Assembly: GCA_963695075.1 (NCBI GenBank)
Contig: CAVOFR010000001.1
Location: forward strand, 62,001 to 126,000
Direction of reading: 5' to 3'
DNA from: CAWCAL01 sp963695075
GTDB lineage: Bacteria; Actinomycetota; Acidimicrobiia; Acidimicrobiales; CAWCAL01
DNA length: 64,000 bases
Shown: one piece after another, positions 50,894 to 59,410 of the stretch
Layout of the letters: every line of letters begins with the position of its first letter
Position numbering within the stretch: position 1 is the first letter of the stretch
Notes under the pieces: model-generated
What the model was told of the DNA's origin: nothing
What the model saw: the letters and a program-made list of their open reading frames with translations, nothing else
The model's database searches: none
Position numbers and translations under genes: made by a program

Positions 50894-51796
50894 ATGAAGC
50901 GATTCGAGAACATCCTCTTCGTGCCGGTCGGGTCCGGGCATGACCCTCCTCCGGCGATGGATCGGGCGGTCGACCTGGCCGAGGCCAACAGCGCGCGTCT
51001 CACGGTGTTCGCCGCGATCCCACCGGCTCCGATGCTCCAACGCATCTTCCGCCTGGGAGAGACCGAGAAGACCATCACGGACCTCCTCGTCGAGGAGCGT
51101 TCGGCCATGCTCGACGAGTGGGTCGACCGTTTCGACTCGGGGATCGCGATCGCCGTCGATGTCGAGGTCGGCCGTCCGCCGGTCGAAGTGGTCCGCGCCG
51201 TTCAGGAATCGGGTCACGATCTCGTGATGCTGTGGTCGGACGGCTCCGACGACAGCAAGGCGGTCGTGCGGCGCGTCCTCCGCACCTGTCCATGCCCGGT
51301 CTGGGTCCTGCGGCCACCGCTGGGAGCGGGCCGGGTGCTCGCCGCGGTCGACCCCGACGACGATCCCGAGCTGACCCGCCTCACCCTGGAGCTCGCCCGA
51401 TCCCAGGCCGAACAACGCGGCGGCGACCTGCACGTCGTCCACGCCTGGCAGCCCTATGGCCACGCGGTCTTCCTGGGCAGCGAGTATGCGTCGGTCGCGC
51501 CCAACGAGTTGGTCGGTCTCGCGGTCGAGATCGAGCAAGCCCACGACCGGGCGTTCACCGAAGCCCTCGCCGGCGCCGGCATCGGCCGGAGCCCGACCAC
51601 CCACCTCGTCGATGGCTTTCCGGCCCGTGCCATCAGCGGTCTGATCGACCTGTACCGAATCGATCTCCTCGTGATGGGATCGATCGGACGGAGCGGCCTC
51701 GACGGCATCCTGATCGGCAACACCGCCGAACAGGTCCTGAGCCAGGTGGCCTGTTCGGTGCTCGTCGTGAAGCCACCCGGGTTCGTCACGGCCTGA
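50894..51796 (+). CDS. Tandem universal stress protein (paralogue of the one at 15456-16361)
   Basis: A 300-residue protein with two UspA domains, aligning end to end with the 15456-16361 protein without gaps in most blocks (for example 'GAGRVLAAVDPDDDPEL' against 'GAGRVLAAIDPDDDPEL', and identical 'LIDLYRIDLLVMGSIGRSGL'). The nucleotide motif of the second domain, 'GSIGRSGLDGILIGNTAEQV', is intact; the first is altered as in the paralogue. ATG at 50894 is favoured over an upstream in-frame ATG by GGGAAGG before it. A DosR-box-like site lies upstream. The duplication with different promoters suggests different triggers. Confidence 0.88.
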   Translation: MKRFENILFVPVGSGHDPPPAMDRAVDLAEANSARLTVFAAIPPAPMLQRIFRLGETEKTITDLLVEERSAMLDEWVDRFDSGIAIAVDVEVGRPPVEVVRAVQESGHDLVMLWSDGSDDSKAVVRRVLRTCPCPVWVLRPPLGAGRVLAAVDPDDDPELTRLTLELARSQAEQRGGDLHVVHAWQPYGHAVFLGSEYASVAPNELVGLAVEIEQAHDRAFTEALAGAGIGRSPTTHLVDGFPARAISGLIDLYRIDLLVMGSIGRSGLDGILIGNTAEQVLSQVACSVLVVKPPGFVTA

Positions 51797-51829
51797 GGTA
51801 TACCGCTGGTCCAGCCACGCGTCGCGGGT

Positions 51830-52717
51830 TCAGGTCGAAGCGATCCGTTCGACGGACACGACATCACAGGAAACGACCCCGTCGGCACTGGTGAACGAGA
51901 CCGTTTCGCCCGGGGCGGACTCGCCCGGCCGGACCGCGTTGATGACGCCGCTTCCGTGACCGATCCGGACGCCGGCATCGTCGAGGAAGGCGACCTCGAT
52001 GAAGTAGTCGCTGATCTCCGACGAGGAGTTCGTCGCGGAAACGGAACCGACGGCATCGCCGGCGAAGTCGGGGGGACCGAGCTCGCATCCTTCGACCTCG
52101 GCGAACTCCGCGGGATCGGATTCCCCGGCGAATCTCTCGACCTCGATGACTTCGCAGCCCGGCGTGGGGTCCTCGAAGACGAACAACGATTCCCGTACGT
52201 GCTCGTCCGGCCGCACCGAGTTGACGAAGTGGACCTCATCGGCGGACCTCGCGCCGGCCTCGTCGAGGTACGCCGTCGTGATGATGTAGTTCGACGTCTT
52301 GGATGAGTTGTTCACCAGTTCGATGACGATCTCGTCCTGCTCCTCGCCCTCGTTCCAGACGCAGGACAGGACATCGTCGACCTCGTCCGCGTCGCCTGCC
52401 GCGTCTCCCGCCGCGTCCCCCGCCGCGTCCCCCGCCGGCCCGGTCGGCTCCGTGGATCCGGTGGCCGCGGTGTCATCGGGGTCATCATCAGAACTGACGA
52501 GGACGGCGGCGATGACGGCGGCGACGACGAGGAGAACGCCGACTCCCAGGCCGGCCCACAGGCAGCCCGAGCGGCTCTTCGGTGCTCGGCCGGCGCCGGG
52601 CGGCCCGACCGGGATCGGCCCGTGACCGGCCGGCCACCAACGGCCGTCGGACGCTTCATACCAGCCTTGCGGAGGTGAACCGTCGTAGGTGTTTCCGTCC
52701 CAGGCTATGTACCCCAT
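51830..52717 (-). CDS. DUF2510-like membrane-anchored protein with repeated extracellular domain
   Basis: A 295-residue protein. The N-terminus has 'PPQGWYEASDGRWWP', like the DUF2510 motif frequent in Actinobacteria, then a Gly/Pro linker and one helix (about 52-74, 'LWAGLGVGVLLVVAAVIAAVLV'). After a (GDAA)n linker come two similar extracytoplasmic units, each with paired cysteines and 'N-S-S' followed by 'YIITTAYLDEAG' or 'YFIEVAFLDDAG', resembling the FxLYD-type beta sandwich. ATG at 52717 has GGAG 9 bases upstream; the ATG at 52726 is too close to it. Function unknown; it is divergent from the YceI/cytochrome/copper protein. Confidence 0.7.
   Translation of the reverse strand: MGYIAWDGNTYDGSPPQGWYEASDGRWWPAGHGPIPVGPPGAGRAPKSRSGCLWAGLGVGVLLVVAAVIAAVLVSSDDDPDDTAATGSTEPTGPAGDAAGDAAGDAAGDADEVDDVLSCVWNEGEEQDEIVIELVNNSSKTSNYIITTAYLDEAGARSADEVHFVNSVRPDEHVRESLFVFEDPTPGCEVIEVERFAGESDPAEFAEVEGCELGPPDFAGDAVGSVSATNSSSEISDYFIEVAFLDDAGVRIGHGSGVINAVRPGESAPGETVSFTSADGVVSCDVVSVERIAST
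52391..52438. repeat. Four tandem 12-bp units encoding the GDAA linker
   Basis: Units at 52391-52402, 52403-52414, 52415-52426 and 52427-52438 read as variants of GTCCCCCGCCGC on the + strand. On the coding (-) strand each gives Gly-Asp-Ala-Ala. The last two copies differ at one base, so the array may change in copy number and thus linker length. Confidence 0.75.
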
Positions 52718-52849
52718 CGTTCGCATCTCCGGTGTCGGTCGGGTACTCGGGCGCACAGACTGCGCTGCGCGTCCGTCCTTGCGCCTGGATGTTATTGCCA
52801 CACACGTCATGCCCCCGGGATGCACTCGGAGGGCCGCGCCGGGTGCGCC

Positions 52850-52855
52850 TACCAT
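52850..52855 (+). promoter_or_regulatory. -10-like box TACCAT for the YceI/cytochrome/copper protein
   Basis: TACCAT gives a predicted start near 52862 and a leader of about 43 bases that contains AGGAG (52893-52897). No clear -35 hexamer is seen. Confidence 0.3.
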
Positions 52856-52904
52856 GGTTCGGGGCTTGGTCGAGGCGGGTCCGTGCATTCCGAGGAGTTG
52901 GATG

Positions 52905-55040
52905 ATGGAGCGCCTTCGCGGGCTGTCGAAGTACCACGTGCTGATCCTGATCCTCGTCGTGGTCGTCGGTGTTGCCTTCGCCACGAGGGAGCAGTGGCAC
53001 TGGCTGCTCGATGACGGCCATGCCCACACCACGACCGCCGCCGCGCCGACCATCGACGACCTCGACGGGTCGACCGAACGGCTCTACCGGATCGCTCCCG
53101 ATTCGGGCTCGGCGCTGACCTATCACGTCGCGGAGACCCTCGCCGGCCGGTCGAAGACCGCCAGTGGTACGACCGAGGTCCTCGCCGGCGACATAGCGGT
53201 CAACCTCGAGAACCCCGACGCCAGCCGGATCGGGACGATCGTAATGAACGTCGAGATGTTCGAGTCGGACTCGACCCTGCGAGACAAGCGCATCCGCCAC
53301 GACTTCCTCGAATCCACCCACTACCCGTTCGCCACCTTCGAAGCGACCGAGGTAGATGGGATCCCGACCTCCGTCGACGACGGAACGAGCAGCGAGCTGA
53401 CCGTCACCGGCGAGCTCACGATCAAGGAGACGACGGCACCGGTCACCTTCGAAGGAACGGCCACCCTCGACGACGAGACCCTCCGGGCGACGATGAGCGG
53501 GACCGTGATGATGTCGACCTACGGCATCGGTCCGATCCACGTCGCCGGTCTCGCTCACACCGGCGACGAAGTGCAGTTCGACCTCGAGCTCGCGGCCGGA
53601 CGGACCGACATGGCCGACGCGCCGCCAGACGACGACGCGCTGACCTTCGTCCAAGCCGACCTCGACGTCGGCGAGGGCGACTTCTCCGGAACGGTGCAGC
53701 CCATCCTCGAGAGCGGCTGCGTGTCCTGTCATTCCGAGGACGGGCCGGGCTGGACCACCGTCGAGCTGGATACCGCCGGACAGGCGGCCGAGATCGCCGA
53801 GGACCTGGCGCTGGTCACGACCGCTCGTTACATGCCGCCCTGGCCGGCGTCGGATCTCGGGCTCGAATTCGAGCACGACTTCTCCCTGTCGGACGCGGAG
53901 ATCGGGGCCATCGCGTCCTGGGCCGAGGCCGGGGGCGGGCTCGACGTGGATCCGTCCACTCCTCTGGTCGCCGAGGACCCGCCGTTCGACCCCATCGAAC
54001 GCGATCAGGTCGTCCCCGCCCGCGGCGTCTACATCGGCGATCTCGCGGTACAGGACGACTATCGGTGCCTCATCCACGAGATCGAGGATGCCGAAGGCGA
54101 CGGTGAGTGGGTCACCGGCATGGCCTTCGAGCCGGACGAGACCGACGTCGTCCACCACTCGATCATCTACAAGGTGCCCGCCGAGGGGCTGGAGGAGGCC
54201 GAACGGCTCGACGGATCCGACGGGCGCCCGGGTTGGACCTGCTTCGGCCGGTCGAACATGCAGACACCGGGCGTGCAGTCGATCGGCGGGTGGGCGCCGG
54301 GCCAGCAGCCGCGGGTCTACCCCGAGGGTGTCGGCCTGTATCTGGAGCCGGGCGACTTCATCGTCAACCAGATCCACTACCACTTCGACGAGGAGACGCC
54401 ACCCGACCAGTCTGTGCTGGTCTTCGACACGCTCGGCTCGGAGGAGCTCGCCGACCGCGACGAACCGATGACCCACATCACGGGACGTAGCTACCTGACT
54501 CCGGCCGAGGGGCCCTGCACGCCGGACGAATCCGGCCCGCTCTGCGAACGTGGCGCCGTGCTCGAGGACATCGGCGACAAATACGGCTTCGGAGCCACGT
54601 TGATCCCCGACGCGCTCCTCCGGGTCTGCGGCGGGACCGTCGACGACTTCGACGATCTGGACGGTACGAGATTCGACAGCTCGTGTGACCTCCCCGCGGC
54701 CGACTTCGGCACGCTGTACTCGGTGCTCGGGCACATGCACGAGTTCGGCGCCGCCTACCGCATGACCCTCAATCCCGGCACGCCCGACGAGAGGATCCTG
54801 CTCGACATCCCGTCATGGAGCTTCGAGTGGCAGTTGTACTACGTGCCGACCGAGACGATCCGGATAGAACCGGGCGACATGATCCGCTTCGAGTGCACGT
54901 GGGATCGGGCCAACCTGACGATGCCCGAGCCGCGCTACATCACCTGGAACGAGGGCACCGTCGACGAGATGTGCTTCTCGAGCGTGTCGGTCATTCCCGA
55001 TGTCGATGTCGAAGGCGGAGCCAACGGCTTCGGCGGCTGA
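52905..55040 (+). CDS. Membrane-anchored YceI / cytochrome c / copper type II monooxygenase-like protein
   Basis: A 711-residue protein with an N-terminal anchor (about 12-26). Residues 50-230 resemble a YceI lipocalin-like domain ('YRIAPDSGSALTYHVAETLAG', 'SRIGTIVMNVEMFESDSTLRDKRIR', 'TVTGELTIKETTAPVTF'). Residues 260-360 form a c-type heme module: C272, C275, H276 in 'GCVSCH' and a likely axial Met in 'RYMPPWP'. Residues 395-700 resemble PHM/DBM copper monooxygenases: H417/H418 and H491 or H493 for one copper, H610, H612 and M689 ('DEMC') for the other. AGGAG 7 bases upstream favours ATG 52905 over 52902. Probably an extracytoplasmic oxidase. Confidence 0.8.
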   Translation: MERLRGLSKYHVLILILVVVVGVAFATREQWHWLLDDGHAHTTTAAAPTIDDLDGSTERLYRIAPDSGSALTYHVAETLAGRSKTASGTTEVLAGDIAVNLENPDASRIGTIVMNVEMFESDSTLRDKRIRHDFLESTHYPFATFEATEVDGIPTSVDDGTSSELTVTGELTIKETTAPVTFEGTATLDDETLRATMSGTVMMSTYGIGPIHVAGLAHTGDEVQFDLELAAGRTDMADAPPDDDALTFVQADLDVGEGDFSGTVQPILESGCVSCHSEDGPGWTTVELDTAGQAAEIAEDLALVTTARYMPPWPASDLGLEFEHDFSLSDAEIGAIASWAEAGGGLDVDPSTPLVAEDPPFDPIERDQVVPARGVYIGDLAVQDDYRCLIHEIEDAEGDGEWVTGMAFEPDETDVVHHSIIYKVPAEGLEEAERLDGSDGRPGWTCFGRSNMQTPGVQSIGGWAPGQQPRVYPEGVGLYLEPGDFIVNQIHYHFDEETPPDQSVLVFDTLGSEELADRDEPMTHITGRSYLTPAEGPCTPDESGPLCERGAVLEDIGDKYGFGATLIPDALLRVCGGTVDDFDDLDGTRFDSSCDLPAADFGTLYSVLGHMHEFGAAYRMTLNPGTPDERILLDIPSWSFEWQLYYVPTETIRIEPGDMIRFECTWDRANLTMPEPRYITWNEGTVDEMCFSSVSVIPDVDVEGGANGFGG

Positions 55041-55167
55041 CCGAACGGAGCACCGCCCCGCCGCACCAGAGCGGGGGTCTGGTCCAGCGGGACAGAAGCG
55101 ACCTCCGCCCACCCTCGGTAGGTCTCTGCTCTGAGGGCGAGTCTCTCATGGAGGGGCGTGTCTTGTC

Positions 55168-55186
55168 ATGAGTAGGGGGTACTCAT
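55168..55186. promoter_or_regulatory. Perfect inverted repeat upstream of the LAL regulator gene
   Basis: ATGAGTA (55168-55174), five G residues, then TACTCAT (55180-55186): a perfect 7-bp inverted repeat with a 5-base spacer. It ends 4 bases before a -35-like box and is centred about 48 bases before the predicted transcription start, as for an activator site. Self-activation by the LuxR-type domain of the downstream protein is possible. Confidence 0.55.
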
Positions 55187-55190
55187 CTTC

Positions 55191-55218
55191 TTGCGCGAAT
55201 CAGGCCAAGCACTAGGCT
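55191..55218 (+). promoter_or_regulatory. Promoter for the LAL regulator gene
   Basis: TTGCGC (55191-55196), a 16-base spacer and TAGGCT (55213-55218) give a predicted start near 55225. A G-rich run just before ATG 55247 serves as ribosome-binding site. Confidence 0.5.
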
Positions 55219-55246
55219 TGGAAACGGGAATTGGGGGGGTGTCGCG

Positions 55247-57829
55247 ATGGGGACCGAGTTGGATCTGGTGGGCCGGGGCGACGAGCTCCGCCGGTTGAGC
55301 CGTGTGCTCACCGATGGCGGTCTCGGGTTGCCGCGGGCTGCGGTGCTGGTGGGTGAGCCGGGGATCGGCAAGACCAGGTTGCTGGAGGAGTTCGCTGCTC
55401 GGGCCGGTGAGCGGGGGTTCCATGTCGTCGTCGCTCGAGGTCGGCCGGGGACGAGTGCGGTGCCGGCGGGGGCGTTCCTCGATGTGCTCCCGGCCGCGCC
55501 GCCGGCCGGCGATGAGGCGTCGGTGCTGTGGTGGGTGCGCAACACCCTGGTCGGCATGGGGGAACGATTGGTGGTGGTCGTCGACGATGCTCACCTGGCC
55601 GATGAGCTGTCGTTGGCCGTCTGCCACCACTTGGCCGATTCGGGTCGGGTCGCGGTGGTCGTGGCGGCGCGGTCGACCGAACCCGCCCCGGAGGGCCTGA
55701 GTCATCTGGTCGAGACGGCGGGCGTCGACATGGTCCGGCTGGACCCGTTGGATCTCGAGGCCACCGCATCGCTGGTCGGTCAGATCGAGGGAGCGGAGGT
55801 GGAGGAGGAGGGGCTGCGGGAGGTGTACCGCCTGACCGACGGGGTCCCGCTGGTGGTTCGAGAGCTCGTCCGTGCCGCGGCCGACGCCAAGTCACGCGTT
55901 TCCCAAGGACCGTGGCGGTGGGATCGGGCGATCGCCCGGGACCCGAATCTGGGCTCGCTGCTGGCCGGACGGTTGGGCCACGTCGAGTCCGATACCCGCA
56001 GTGTGCTGTGGCTCCTGGTCGCCGCCGACGGTCCGGTCCCGGAGACAGCGGCGACGTTGGCGGTGTCCGCGACCGCGGTTGATGACGCCGTGCAGCGCGG
56101 TCTGTTGACCCGCAGCGAAGGGTGGTTGGAATGGTCGCACGCTCTTCTCGGCGAACTGGCGGTCGACAGCCTCACCGGGAGCCGCACGACGAGCTCCCGG
56201 CTCGAGCTCCTCTCGGCGCTGCGCGCCGCGGGCCTCGCGGACCCGGACATCCTGCAGCTGGCCGCCGATCTCGACCTCGAGAGCTCTGACCGGGACTACG
56301 AACTGCAGCTCGCCGCCGCTAGGGCGACCTCGGAACGCGGCCTCCATGCCGTGGCGGCGACACACGCCGAGGCCGCGATGGAGCGAGAGCCCCAGAGTCA
56401 CGAGGCGTGTCTGCTCGCGGGTCTCGCAGCGGTCAGCCTCGGCCGGAGTGACGCGGCTGACCTCGTCGGGCGTGCGCTCGACACGGCAGGGACCGATGAT
56501 CAACTCCTCGATGCGACGACGGCCTGCGTGCACCGGATCTTCGGCACCTCGGGTGACGCGGGCAGGGCGAGCAATGTCGTGTCCCAGGCGAAGAGCCGCA
56601 CGCAGGACCATCAGCTCGAACGACGGCTCGACTACCTCACGCTCGTCATCGCCATCGTCGCCTCCTCACCCGAGGACTTCTTGGCAGCCGCGCTCGACTA
56701 CCGGTCATCCGACGAGCTCCACCCGGTCGACAAGGCGGCGGTGGAGGGCACCTTGTCGATCATGCTCGCCATCGTGGGCGAGGTCGAGGAGGCGGCAGGA
56801 CTCGCCGCGTCCTCACGCGAAAGCCTCAGCGACGACATGAGCGGCTACGACCAGACCGGAGGATTCTACGGCGGTGCGCTGGCCGCGTTCTTCGCCGGCG
56901 ACGCGCACGAGGCAACCCGCCTTCTCGTCGCCGGAAGCGACACCCTTTCCGGGACCCCCGGATCAGAGGAGGAGGTCTCGGCGAGGAGCATGCAGTTCGC
57001 GGGCGATGTCTTTCGGGGGCACTGTGACACGTCGATGTCGGCATTCGCGGGCGAGGCGGATGCGATCGGCAGCCTCCGCTTCGGCGTGTTGTGGCGGGCC
57101 TATGCGGTCTGGGATCTGGCGTTGCGGCGCGACCGGGATGCGGAGCGGTTGTGGGAGGAGTTGCAGCAGGCGCCGGCTCCGCTTCGGCAGGGGCCGGCGT
57201 TCTTGGAGGCGCTCGCCGGCGTGGCGCTGGTGGCGTCGAAGGGACAGACGGCCGACGCCGCCGAGATGGCACTCGGGATCGCCGAGCTGATGGCTCCCGC
57301 CCGGAGCGCCGCGGCGTGGTTGTTGCACGACGCGGCTCGGCACGGCCGCGCCGCCGATGTGGTGGATCGGCTCGACGAGATCGCGGCGACCCAGCCGAGG
57401 CGCTACCTGCCGGCGATCTTCGCCGATTCGGCTCGCGCGATGGCATCCGACGACCCGGATCAGCTGACCGCGGTCGCGGCGGAGTTCCGAGCCGGCGGGT
57501 TCGACCTGTTCGCAGCAGAGCTCGACGCCCTGGCCGCCGCCCGGTTCCGTGGTCGGGGTGAGGGCACCGAGGCCGCCCGCTGCGTCGTCGATGCTCGGGC
57601 TGATGTCGACCGGGCCGGCGGGTCGTGGACCCCGCTACTGGACATCCTGGAGGATCATCCGCTCACCGATCGGCAGCGTGAGATCTGTCGTCTCGTGGTC
57701 CAGGGGAAGACCAACGCCCAGATCGCCGAGATGCTCTTCATCTCGAAGCGTACGGTCGAGAACCAGCTCCACCGGGCCTATGCCGAGCTGGGAGTCAGCC
57801 GAGCCGAGCTGGGCAACATCCCGCTCTGA
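55247..57829 (+). CDS. LAL-type (large ATP-binding LuxR) transcriptional regulator
   Basis: An 860-residue regulator of the MalT/LAL family. An AAA-type NTPase module has Walker A 'GEPGIGKTR' (about 37-45) and Walker B 'VVVVDDAHLAD'; residues about 350-780 are helical, TPR-like repeats rich in Ala and Leu; the C-terminus (about 800-856) is a LuxR HTH ('LTDRQREICRLVVQGKTNAQIAEMLFISKRTVENQLHRAY'). Such proteins bind an inducer and ATP, then form oligomers on DNA. ATG at 55247 is supported by the promoter and inverted repeat upstream. Targets are unknown; the copper/heme protein upstream and the HTTM pair downstream are candidates by position. Confidence 0.9.
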   Translation: MGTELDLVGRGDELRRLSRVLTDGGLGLPRAAVLVGEPGIGKTRLLEEFAARAGERGFHVVVARGRPGTSAVPAGAFLDVLPAAPPAGDEASVLWWVRNTLVGMGERLVVVVDDAHLADELSLAVCHHLADSGRVAVVVAARSTEPAPEGLSHLVETAGVDMVRLDPLDLEATASLVGQIEGAEVEEEGLREVYRLTDGVPLVVRELVRAAADAKSRVSQGPWRWDRAIARDPNLGSLLAGRLGHVESDTRSVLWLLVAADGPVPETAATLAVSATAVDDAVQRGLLTRSEGWLEWSHALLGELAVDSLTGSRTTSSRLELLSALRAAGLADPDILQLAADLDLESSDRDYELQLAAARATSERGLHAVAATHAEAAMEREPQSHEACLLAGLAAVSLGRSDAADLVGRALDTAGTDDQLLDATTACVHRIFGTSGDAGRASNVVSQAKSRTQDHQLERRLDYLTLVIAIVASSPEDFLAAALDYRSSDELHPVDKAAVEGTLSIMLAIVGEVEEAAGLAASSRESLSDDMSGYDQTGGFYGGALAAFFAGDAHEATRLLVAGSDTLSGTPGSEEEVSARSMQFAGDVFRGHCDTSMSAFAGEADAIGSLRFGVLWRAYAVWDLALRRDRDAERLWEELQQAPAPLRQGPAFLEALAGVALVASKGQTADAAEMALGIAELMAPARSAAAWLLHDAARHGRAADVVDRLDEIAATQPRRYLPAIFADSARAMASDDPDQLTAVAAEFRAGGFDLFAAELDALAAARFRGRGEGTEAARCVVDARADVDRAGGSWTPLLDILEDHPLTDRQREICRLVVQGKTNAQIAEMLFISKRTVENQLHRAYAELGVSRAELGNIPL

Positions 57830-57857
57830 TCGGGGTGCGAGGTACGATCCGGCGCCA

Positions 57858-58292
57858 ATGGGGGATCGATACGCGTGGTGGCTGCGCCGGGTGGTGGCGT
57901 TGACCGTCGCGGTCGCACTGGTTCTCTCCGTCGCACGGGCCTACTCGGCCGACCACGGGTACTTCGGATTCCAGATGTTCCCGGAATCGAGCCAGTGGCA
58001 GGCCACCATCGAGCGCGAGCTCGCCGACGGTCGGCGGGTCGACGTCCGTGAGTCCTGGCCGGGCGGCTACGAGTGGTCGGAGCTCGTCAGCGGACGCGGG
58101 CTCGGCCACCCCTTCGCCCGGCAGCACGCCGACTCGGGGCTCCGCTCGACGCTGCACTTCTTCACCGAGTCGCTGGACTGGGTGGCGGGCAACACGCCGC
58201 TCGACACCGAGACCGAGCGCTTGATCGCGACCGTGACCACCTGGCACAACGGCGGCGACGCGGCGACGACGGTCTTCGTCGCCGAGCGATGA
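57858..58292 (+). CDS. Hypothetical membrane-anchored protein coupled to the HTTM gene
   Basis: A 144-residue protein with one N-terminal helix (about 8-27, 'VALTVAVALVLSVARAY') and a compact outer domain ('GYFGFQMFPESSQWQATIERELADG', 'THTDS'-free, rich in Trp and His). I do not recognise the family. 'FGFQMFPESSQWQ' is reminiscent of small partner proteins found beside HTTM genes. Its stop overlaps the HTTM start (ATGA at 58289-58292), so the two products are made together. TACGAT lies 8 bases before the ATG at 57858, close to the leaderless spacing seen for other genes here. Confidence 0.65.
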   Translation: MGDRYAWWLRRVVALTVAVALVLSVARAYSADHGYFGFQMFPESSQWQATIERELADGRRVDVRESWPGGYEWSELVSGRGLGHPFARQHADSGLRSTLHFFTESLDWVAGNTPLDTETERLIATVTTWHNGGDAATTVFVAER

Positions 58293-59410
58293 CGACAGCT
58301 CTCGAGCGACTCCGGGCATGGAACCGCACACTCGACGACCCGATCGACGTGCGCGCGCTGGCCGTGCTCCGGATCGCGATCGGCCCGATCCTGTTGCTTC
58401 ACCTTCGGCCGTTCCTCTCGGACGCACTCGACGGCGTCACCTACGCGGACCGTTTCACGCTGCCGTTCTGGTCCTGGTATCCGGAGCTGCCCGAGCCGGC
58501 TTACGTGGCTCTGCTGTGGATCACCGCCGCTGCCGGCGTGCTTCTCTCGATCGGCCTCTTGAGTCGACTTGCGGCCTGGGTTGCCCTCACCGGTGTCGCC
58601 TACAACCTCTTTCTCTCGCAGACGCACTTTCATCACAACCGAGCGTTCCTGGTCATCCTGCTCAGCGGTATCGCCGTCCTCCCGGCCGGTCGCACCGTCT
58701 CGGTCGACGCGATGTTGGCCCGGCGGCGCGGTGCACCGCTCGATCGAGAAGGGGGACACCGGCTGGGGTTGCTCGTGCTGAGGTTCAGCATCGCCCTCGT
58801 GTATTTCGCCAGCGGTTTCAGCAAGCTCCTAGACCCGGACTGGTGGGGCGGGACGGTCACCCGACTCCGGATCGAACACGGGCGGGAGCGGCTCGCCGAC
58901 ACCGGGCTGCCGGAAGGGCTGGTCGACCTGCTGGCCGATCCCGGTTTCCAGGCCGTCGCGGCGAAGGTCATCGTGCTGACCGAGCTGTTCATCGCCATCG
59001 GGCTCCTCGTGCCCAGGATGCGCAAGGCAGCGGTGTGGGTGGCCATCATCTTCCACGTCTCGATCGAGGCCACGGCGTCGGTGCAGGTCTTTTCGCTCGC
59101 CGCTGTCGCCGCCCTCGTCGTCTGGGTCGACCGGGCATCGTATGACCGGTTGGTCGAGGCGGGAGGTCGCTCGCGGCTGGCGATCCGCGCGTTGGACTGG
59201 ACCGGTCGGTTCGGTTTCACCGACTCGGCTGGATCGCTCGTGGTCCGCGACCGCGGCCGAGCGCGGGCCGGGGCCGACGCTCGCTGGTTCGTGCTCAGCC
59301 GGCTCCCGCTCACTTTCTGGTTCGCGGCTCCGGTTCTACTCGCTCGCTCGGTGGCCGGCGCACGGCGAGGCCGAATCCACTCAGCGCCGCACCCACCGTC
59401 GACAACATGA
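58289..59410 (+). CDS. HTTM (vitamin K-dependent gamma-carboxylase-like) membrane protein
   Basis: A 373-residue polytopic protein with about seven or eight helices. 'IDVRALAVLRIAIGPILLLHLRPFL', 'SIGLLSRLAAWVALTGVAYNLFLSQTHFHHNRAFLV' and 'RFSIALVYFASGFSKLLDPDWWGG' follow the HTTM pattern shared with gamma-glutamyl carboxylase. Bacterial members have no proven carboxylase activity. It is translationally coupled to the small anchored protein upstream. The last 34 codons run antisense over the end of the convergent LAxTG gene, a 101-base overlap, so the C-terminal tail of one of the two proteins may be non-conserved. Confidence 0.8.
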   Translation: MTTALERLRAWNRTLDDPIDVRALAVLRIAIGPILLLHLRPFLSDALDGVTYADRFTLPFWSWYPELPEPAYVALLWITAAAGVLLSIGLLSRLAAWVALTGVAYNLFLSQTHFHHNRAFLVILLSGIAVLPAGRTVSVDAMLARRRGAPLDREGGHRLGLLVLRFSIALVYFASGFSKLLDPDWWGGTVTRLRIEHGRERLADTGLPEGLVDLLADPGFQAVAAKVIVLTELFIAIGLLVPRMRKAAVWVAIIFHVSIEATASVQVFSLAAVAALVVWVDRASYDRLVEAGGRSRLAIRALDWTGRFGFTDSAGSLVVRDRGRARAGADARWFVLSRLPLTFWFAAPVLLARSVAGARRGRIHSAPHPPSTT

